Position numbers and translations under genes: made by a program. Below, piece after piece: positions 59,101 through 64,000 of a stretch of 64,000 nucleotides of DNA. Every line of letters begins with the position of its first letter. Within the stretch, counting starts at the first letter, position 1. The notes beneath the pieces were generated by a model that made no database searches, was not told where the DNA came from, and worked only from the letters and a program-made list of their open reading frames with translations. Origin of the DNA: Trema orientale (lineage: Eukaryota; Streptophyta; Magnoliopsida; Rosales; Cannabaceae); assembly GCA_002914845.1 (NCBI GenBank), contig JXTC01000007.1:1068882-1132881 (forward strand), given 5' to 3'.

Positions 59101-59459
59101 TTTTCTGGGTAAATGAGTACTGAGCTGACCTCAGTTGGCTTGAATGACTGTTAATATTGCTGATTGGTGTATTTTTAGTTGACTGTTGGTTATGAGCAAG
59201 GTTCTATGCTTTGATTTTATATATGGAAACTTCTATTTGGCTTTGGGTACAGGTAGTTTTAACTAGCAAATCTGACTACGAACTTACAATAGTCGAACAC
59301 AAGTTCAGAATTGTTTTAATGCTTAGTTTGGATGTTTTCAAGTCCAATAATAAGTTATTGCCATGGTGGATATCTTACTGAAATATTTTTTCTACAGACA
59401 TTCCATCAGGCGAGTTTAGAAAGAAGCGAAAATGGTGGAATTTTGGCAATAAGCTCTAG
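56164..59459 (+). CDS. OTU-domain deubiquitinase
   Basis: Ten coding exons join in frame: 56164-56488, 56604-56734, 57389-57471, 57666-57720, 57981-58055, 58161-58234, 58329-58377, 58470-58554, 59004-59060 and 59398-59459, giving 331 aa. OTU enzymes are cysteine proteases that cleave ubiquitin chains. The N-terminal half is polar and acidic (SCLRLFNVEDDPVLSYGYYG, HTLQEEFSRLDMEE). The catalytic domain shows QGDGNCQFRALSDQLY with Asp194 and Cys197, and WAEVHYNSIYP with His303, so the catalytic centre is complete. The C-terminus ends in a basic KKRKWWNFGNKL. It resembles the Arabidopsis OTU9-OTU12 group. I chose the ATG at 56164 because the upstream in-frame extension begins with GTG, is T-rich and follows an apparent leader acceptor. 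A decayed copy of exons 4-6 lies downstream. Confidence 0.93.
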
Positions 59460-59890
59460 GAATTTTGGTTCAGGATCCTGCTTCAATCCTCTTAAAATTT
59501 TTCTTTTTTTATGGTTTGTCTAACAGGGGATCTTCCCGCTGTAAAAACTCATTAGCATTAGTAGTTTTTCTTTCTCTTTATTTTTTTCTTCTCTTATTGG
59601 ATTTTCTTTATCTATTAGTGTTTCAAAATGCTGATATTGGATAGACATATATATTCTCACAAATCAATCATAATATGACGTTTCATTTAGGAGTTAAAAA
59701 AACATGCCATTGAGCTTTGGCTTTACTGCTTTCTGGAGCCTCTCAAATAAGTCAGATTCATGCAACAGTAAGCTTAATCTTGGTTACAGCAAGGCTAGTT
59801 TGATATTGGCTTTGATTAAAAAAGTTACTTTACCAGCTTAAGGTTGAAGAATGTCTTCGAAGAGCTTATAGAGTGTTCCATGTTTTTTGG

Positions 59891-60022
59891 ATTTCTCCTC
59901 CTCGTTGGGTGAAAGTGAACGATAGTTATGGTTTGGCAGTTTGTGGGGTATCTTTTGACTTTCGCAATCATCCCCGCTTTACCAAAGGTTGTTTTAGTAC
60001 TTTTTTAGGTGAAATGACATAA
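59891..60022 (+). pseudogene. Small LINE RNase H remnant
   Basis: The frame reads ISPPRWVKVNDSYGLAVCGV and FRNHPRFTKGCFSTFLGE before a stop. The pattern PP-WVKVN-D, a glycine-rich strand, FR(D/N), then KGCF and LGE matches the first strands of plant LINE RNase H domains. The catalytic Glu strand and everything after are missing. It is too short to place in a family or to find its ends. Confidence 0.6.
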
Positions 60023-60149
60023 CAGACAGTCTTCTTTAACAGAGGTAAGCAATTGTACATGAAGTGTTATTTATCAAGAGTTAGGCAGGGTTTAGTGTAG
60101 AGATGTAAGAATAAACATGCGGATATCATGCAAATTTGAGTACAAGGTT

Positions 60150-60560
60150 TCGACATGGATTTATTATTGAGCAAATGTTCAAGGGCATGGCAACTCTCAG
60201 GTTGCTCATTTACACATAGATGCCTTCTCTTTTGGCATCTATCTGTTCCAATTTTATCCCCTTTTTAGCATTGACATGCCATTTTCCAACTCATAATAAG
60301 TAAACTTTTTTTTTTCTTTTTCTTGTTTTTTATTTTCCTTCTAGTTTCATGTTTTGTCAGATCTGACGATCGTACAAGAATGTGAGTAAATTGGTTTTGA
60401 GTCCTAGGAATAAGCTATTAATTTGTTGAACTAAACGGATTCATCTCTTTATTTCAATGATATCCATGAGTTCTCAAAGTCTCATCCTGAGAATTTTTGA
60501 GAGATACGTTCCTATGGTATGTGATGACTGACTATTTGGAGAAAAATGTATAAGGATCAA
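60150..60560 (+). pseudogene. Decayed partial copy of the OTU gene (exons 4-6)
   Basis: Exon and intron sequence of the neighbouring OTU gene recurs in order. Exon 4 (about 60156-60200) reads GGATTTATTATTGAGCAAAT...GGCATGGCAACTCTCAG, where the catalytic GDGNCQ has become GHGNSQ, losing both Asp and Cys. Intron 4 matches (GATGCCTTCTCTTTTGGCAT against the OTU intron). Exon 5 (from 60345) keeps its CCTTCTAG acceptor and GTCAGATCTGACG but has deletions. Exon 6 (about 60485-60560) keeps CTCATCCTGAGAAT, ACGTTCCTATGG and GACTATTTGGAG with frameshifts. Because introns are included, this is a DNA-level duplication and not a retrocopy. Confidence 0.82.
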
Positions 60561-61213
60561 TTGAACTTCTCCTATGACTATTTATGCTTTTGTTCGCAAA
60601 GATGAATGTTACATGTTTGTGTTTTCTACAATAGAATTCAAAAGCTGTGATGTTGTCCCAAAACCAGAAGGTATCTGCTTCTATAAAGTTGCTGTCTCTC
60701 TAGTCAGTAGTTCACAATTTAAAAGATAATTATGTAAAAACTAAAAAGGAAATTATGAAATGAGGGAGGGCATGTTTAGTGTAAGATTCGAATTATATTT
60801 TATAAATCTAGAAACAACTTTTGTATAGAAAGTTGATAAGATAAACATAATTTTTTAAAAATAAAACTTACACCTAATTTATGTTCAAAGATATTTTAGT
60901 AATTGACCAACTTGAATCCTAATCCTAAATAAAACACTAAGAAAGGAAATTAGGTTGATCAAATTCTACCTTAGTATGTAAACAAAATAAAGGAAATCAT
61001 AGTGACTCCTAAGTCTCATTCGTCCTCATTAGTCCTTACTCTTCAAAAGATTATTTTGTTAGTAAAACTTTCCAATAGAATAATACGTTATTTTGTTTGA
61101 GAAAAATAAAAAATAATAAGATAAAAGGGATAATTTATTTTTATATATATCCCTCACGGCTCACATCGTTGTGAAAGTAACTTGCAGGTCTCGCCACCAC
61201 ATAAATTATATTA
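60561..61213. other. Spacer and upstream region of the F-box gene
   Basis: AT-rich, no further gene. A faint match to OTU exon 7 context (AAACCAG) near 60660 may mark the end of the decayed copy. Confidence 0.4.
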
Positions 61214-61231
61214 TATATATATATATATAAA
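61214..61231 (+). promoter_or_regulatory. Probable TATA box of the F-box gene
   Basis: A TATATATATATATAAAG tract lies about 85 bases upstream of the ATG at 61314 and is followed by a GA-rich leader (AAGAGAGACAGACACG). Spacing and composition suit a plant core promoter, though it is also a TA microsatellite. Confidence 0.55.
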
Positions 61232-61313
61232 GAGAGACAGACACGTATACGATGCAAACACAAACACATAAGCAAAGAAAAACCTACCTACCTAGAGACG
61301 AAAGTCGCAAGGT

Positions 61314-62765
61314 ATGAATACCTTCTTCCGTACTGTCCTCAAATCCATCATGGCTATTGATCATCAGCCACTGCTTGGAGACGGAGGAGCCGAACGACAA
61401 TCAGAAGCCAGATCAGCGGCCGAATTCATGTCCATCACCATCTCTGACGATCTCTTGCTCGAGATATTGCTCCGACTCCCCAATTCCAGAACCGTAATCC
61501 AATGTAGCACCGTCTGCAAGCGCTGGTACTCTCTAGTTTCGCATTCCGAATATTTCATCCAAAAATCCAATCACCATCACCGCCAAAAGCGACATCGTAG
61601 TAGTTATAACGACCACCATCCGCTGCCCTATTCTCTTTTGATTAGGGTCTTTTACGATGGTTTATCCCCGGGCTTCTCACTAACACCCTTGGTTGGTGAC
61701 TTGTCCTCCAAGAAATCAAACATTCTCCAACCATTAATGTCATCGCCTAGTGCTAATGCCACTGCGGGCTATCTAGACTTCTTGGATAGGTCGACGCCTG
61801 CGACGACGAGGAGGAGGAGTAGGGGTCCACCACTTCCGACTATATTGTCGTCGTTCGAAGACTTGTTGCTAGTTGAGCGAGGGTTGGAGGAATTCTACGT
61901 TTGCAATCCGCTAACTAGGCAATGGATTGCGCTCCCTGAGCCCCCCGCCACACGCCAACGAACTATAAGATATAGGTGCGGATTTGTGTGTGAGTCCAAC
62001 TACTGCAGCCGCATCAAACAATATTTAGGAGACGAACCAGACTCATATTATTATTGTAATTGTAGCATCAAATACAGGGTCGCGCTGGTTACTATGGACG
62101 ATGAATCAGGCTCCTTATTTCGCGCGACAATCTTTTATTCTGAGACCGGAGAATGGAGCGAAGTCTCGGCGTTCCAGTTTCCAGTGAGGCTGAATCTTTG
62201 GCACCTCAAACCCGTTGGAATTAGCAGCGGGATTATATATTGGCCATTCGGGCCCTATGAGACCCAGGGAGTGGTGGCGTTCGACACGCGCAAGGGTATA
62301 ACGGATGACTCGCGGCGATGCCGTTTGATTAGTTTGCCCGTGGAGTATGACCGCGGCCCGAAAGCTAAGAAGGAGAGGGCGATCCTTGGCGTGGTTCGGG
62401 GGCGACTGCGGCTGTCGCACTTCTTTCTGCATGAGCCGGCCAACTCGTTTGTTTTGAAGGCTTGGGAACTAATTGATGAATCAAGCAGTAGCACTGCGTC
62501 TTCTTTTTCTTCGTCTTGGGATTTGGTTCACCATGTTAGTTTGAGGAGGAGAAACGAAAAGATGTTCCTGATTGCGCTTCACCCGGAAGATGGAGATGCG
62601 TTTTTCTTCAAACGCAAGGAAGGTAATGATCGTGATATTTGCCAATACAGAGTTGGGGGAGACAGTTGTGAGCATGTTTGCAATTTTACAAGTCGTATCC
62701 TATGCGTCTACCCTCTTGTGCATGTGTGGTGGTACACTATAATTCCTCCACTGCCATGTACTTAG
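61314..62765 (+). CDS. F-box protein
   Basis: Intronless gene for a 483-aa F-box protein, expected to be the substrate-recognition subunit of an SCF ubiquitin ligase. The F-box is at about residues 40-85: ITISDDLLLEILLRLPNSRT with VIQCSTVCKRWYSLVSHSEY, including the LP-x-R and CK-RW features that contact Skp1. The rest is the associated region of a plant F-box subfamily, with GYLDFLDRSTP, FEDLLLVERGLEEFYVCNPL, TRQWIALPEPP, IFYSETGEWSE, ILGVVRGRLRLSHFFL, LKAWELID and MFLIALHPEDGDAFFFKR. The frame is intact. An in-frame Met at residue 13 (MAIDHQP) is an alternative start. It shares these blocks with the broken paralogue at 31740-33207 on the other strand. The substrate is unknown. Confidence 0.92.
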   Translation: MNTFFRTVLKSIMAIDHQPLLGDGGAERQSEARSAAEFMSITISDDLLLEILLRLPNSRTVIQCSTVCKRWYSLVSHSEYFIQKSNHHHRQKRHRSSYNDHHPLPYSLLIRVFYDGLSPGFSLTPLVGDLSSKKSNILQPLMSSPSANATAGYLDFLDRSTPATTRRRSRGPPLPTILSSFEDLLLVERGLEEFYVCNPLTRQWIALPEPPATRQRTIRYRCGFVCESNYCSRIKQYLGDEPDSYYYCNCSIKYRVALVTMDDESGSLFRATIFYSETGEWSEVSAFQFPVRLNLWHLKPVGISSGIIYWPFGPYETQGVVAFDTRKGITDDSRRCRLISLPVEYDRGPKAKKERAILGVVRGRLRLSHFFLHEPANSFVLKAWELIDESSSSTASSFSSSWDLVHHVSLRRRNEKMFLIALHPEDGDAFFFKRKEGNDRDICQYRVGGDSCEHVCNFTSRILCVYPLVHVWWYTIIPPLPCT

Positions 62766-64000
62766 GACCTTTACTAATCCTAAGTGTTTGACCTTTACTT
62801 AGGCTAGTTTAGATAAGTAAGATTATAGAGAAAGTCACAAAAAAGAGGCAAGAGGCAAGAGATTTCTTTATTGTTCTTTCTTTTTTTTTTTTTTTTCATG
62901 GCGAAAACCTGCAACGGTAGAAAATAGATGTAACTTTCATATTGAGAAAGAATAACTATAGATGTGTTCTTATTTTTATTGAGATTATCTTTAATATGTT
63001 TATTAGAAACTAATTGTATTCTAAAGTTTAGAATGTGAAGAGATTCAGTCACTGGGTTTAACACATTAATGTTATTTATTCTTAAATGTTATGTTTGTCA
63101 ACCTTATGTGAAAATCTGGACAAGCGAACATGAACTTTTGGCCTTTGGTTCATTTTGGGATTGCTTCTCGAGGAATGCTTTAGCTTTTAAAAGCAATTGA
63201 GAAAAATCCAAAAAAATGAAGGTCTTTGGCAAATTCTGCTTCACTTTTAACTACAATAAAATTTGTGACTAGTGACTAAAACAATATCATTATTATTATA
63301 CAGTGATTAAGACTAGTGACTAAAACAATATCATTATTATTATACAGTGATTAAAAAGTTTAGTCACCGAAAATGAAATTAGTTGTGACTAAATGTACTT
63401 AATTTTAGTCACAACTAATTTTATTACTATATGTAAAATATTGTAACTAAAAGTGCATTATTACACATGACTAAATATTATTTTTAGTCAGAAAATTTTT
63501 TTAGTTATGACTAAATATCACTTTTAGTCACAAAAATTTTTTGTTGTAAGTTGTCACTGAATAATCATCTAGTTTGGAATATGTTTTTAGAAATTTTGTC
63601 ACTACTCTACTCAAAGCAAAGCTTGAGTTTGATCAAAAAAAAGAAAAGAAAAGGAAAGCTTAAGTAGGGCTACAACATAGCAACATAACTCAACACAACA
63701 ATACCAAAACCAAATACTTTGCCATTTACTTGATAAACTTTTTAGTTAAATACAAATTAATAGATTATAACTAAATTCCCTAAGTTATGGACTCTACTAA
63801 TAATACCCTAGGACTCCACGTTAACCACTAAACTAGAAAAATTAAACATATTAGAAAATTAAAAAAAAACCCAGCATAATTATCCTATTAAGAGAAATAA
63901 GCCTAAAACTTAGCATAGCTCATCCAAAATATAAACATAAAAATACAAATAAGATTAATCCAAATGAATATCCTAATTATATTAAGGATTGTAACAATGA
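62766..64000. other. 3' flank of the F-box gene, repeat-rich
   Basis: No gene is seen to the end of the window. Bases 63260-63545 hold many TTTAGTCACAA/TTGTGACTAAA motifs in both orientations, typical of subterminal CACTA-type sequence, ending near AAAAATTTTTTGTTGTAAG. Termini could not be fixed. Confidence 0.5.
63267..63354 (+). repeat. Perfect 44-bp tandem duplication
   Basis: The unit starting GACTAGTGACTAAAACAATA and ending ATACAGTGATTAA occurs at 63267-63310 and again, without change, at 63311-63354. It lies within the TTTAGTCACAA motif region. Confidence 0.9.

Overview
This is plant nuclear DNA, almost certainly from a eudicot: it is AT-rich, has GT-AG introns, and carries single-copy plant genes separated by dense small transposons, simple repeats and broken genes. 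I cannot name the species from sequence alone.

Layout: the 3' end of a phenylalanine ammonia-lyase gene (1-462, +); a 3.5 kb Mutator-like element with perfect 10-bp target duplications (3503-7010) that carries a TTGACC/GGTCAA array and a nested SINE; the 7-exon NAD-isocitrate dehydrogenase catalytic subunit gene (7312-9920, +); a non-autonomous hAT element with perfect 8-bp target duplications (10435-11201); an intronless membrane protein gene (15412-16827, +); a duplicated 0.4 kb block carrying a MITE (18654-19692); a 5'-truncated LINE (20182-20980); a SAUR gene (21232-21648, -); a small secreted-peptide gene (26454-26738, +); a UGT73-like pseudogene (27074-27890, +); an F-box pseudogene (31740-33207, -); an 8-coding-exon telobox Myb (TRF-like) gene (34898-38723, -); an internally deleted LINE (about 41700-42290, -); a 7-exon translin gene (42976-45210, -); a 4-exon receptor-like cytoplasmic kinase gene of the PCRK type (46957-49336, +); a Helitron-like element (51671-52403, -); a 10-coding-exon OTU deubiquitinase gene (56164-59459, +) followed by a decayed partial copy of itself; and an intact F-box gene (61314-62765, +) paralogous to the upstream pseudogene.

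The genes are not an operon or a pathway, but their order is informative. From memory, PAL1, a transmembrane protein, a SAUR, TRFL8 and translin lie side by side on Arabidopsis chromosome 2 (At2g37020-37040), whereas IDH5, PCRK2 and an OTU gene lie together on chromosome 5 (At5g03290-03330). Here both sets are interleaved in one interval, as expected for an ancestral order later split between duplicated segments in Arabidopsis.

I found no defence system, biosynthetic gene cluster or CRISPR-like array. The most interesting material is the transposon structure (nested elements with readable target duplications), the unexplained TTGACC and AACGACA repeat fields, and the pseudogenes whose disabling changes can be read directly.
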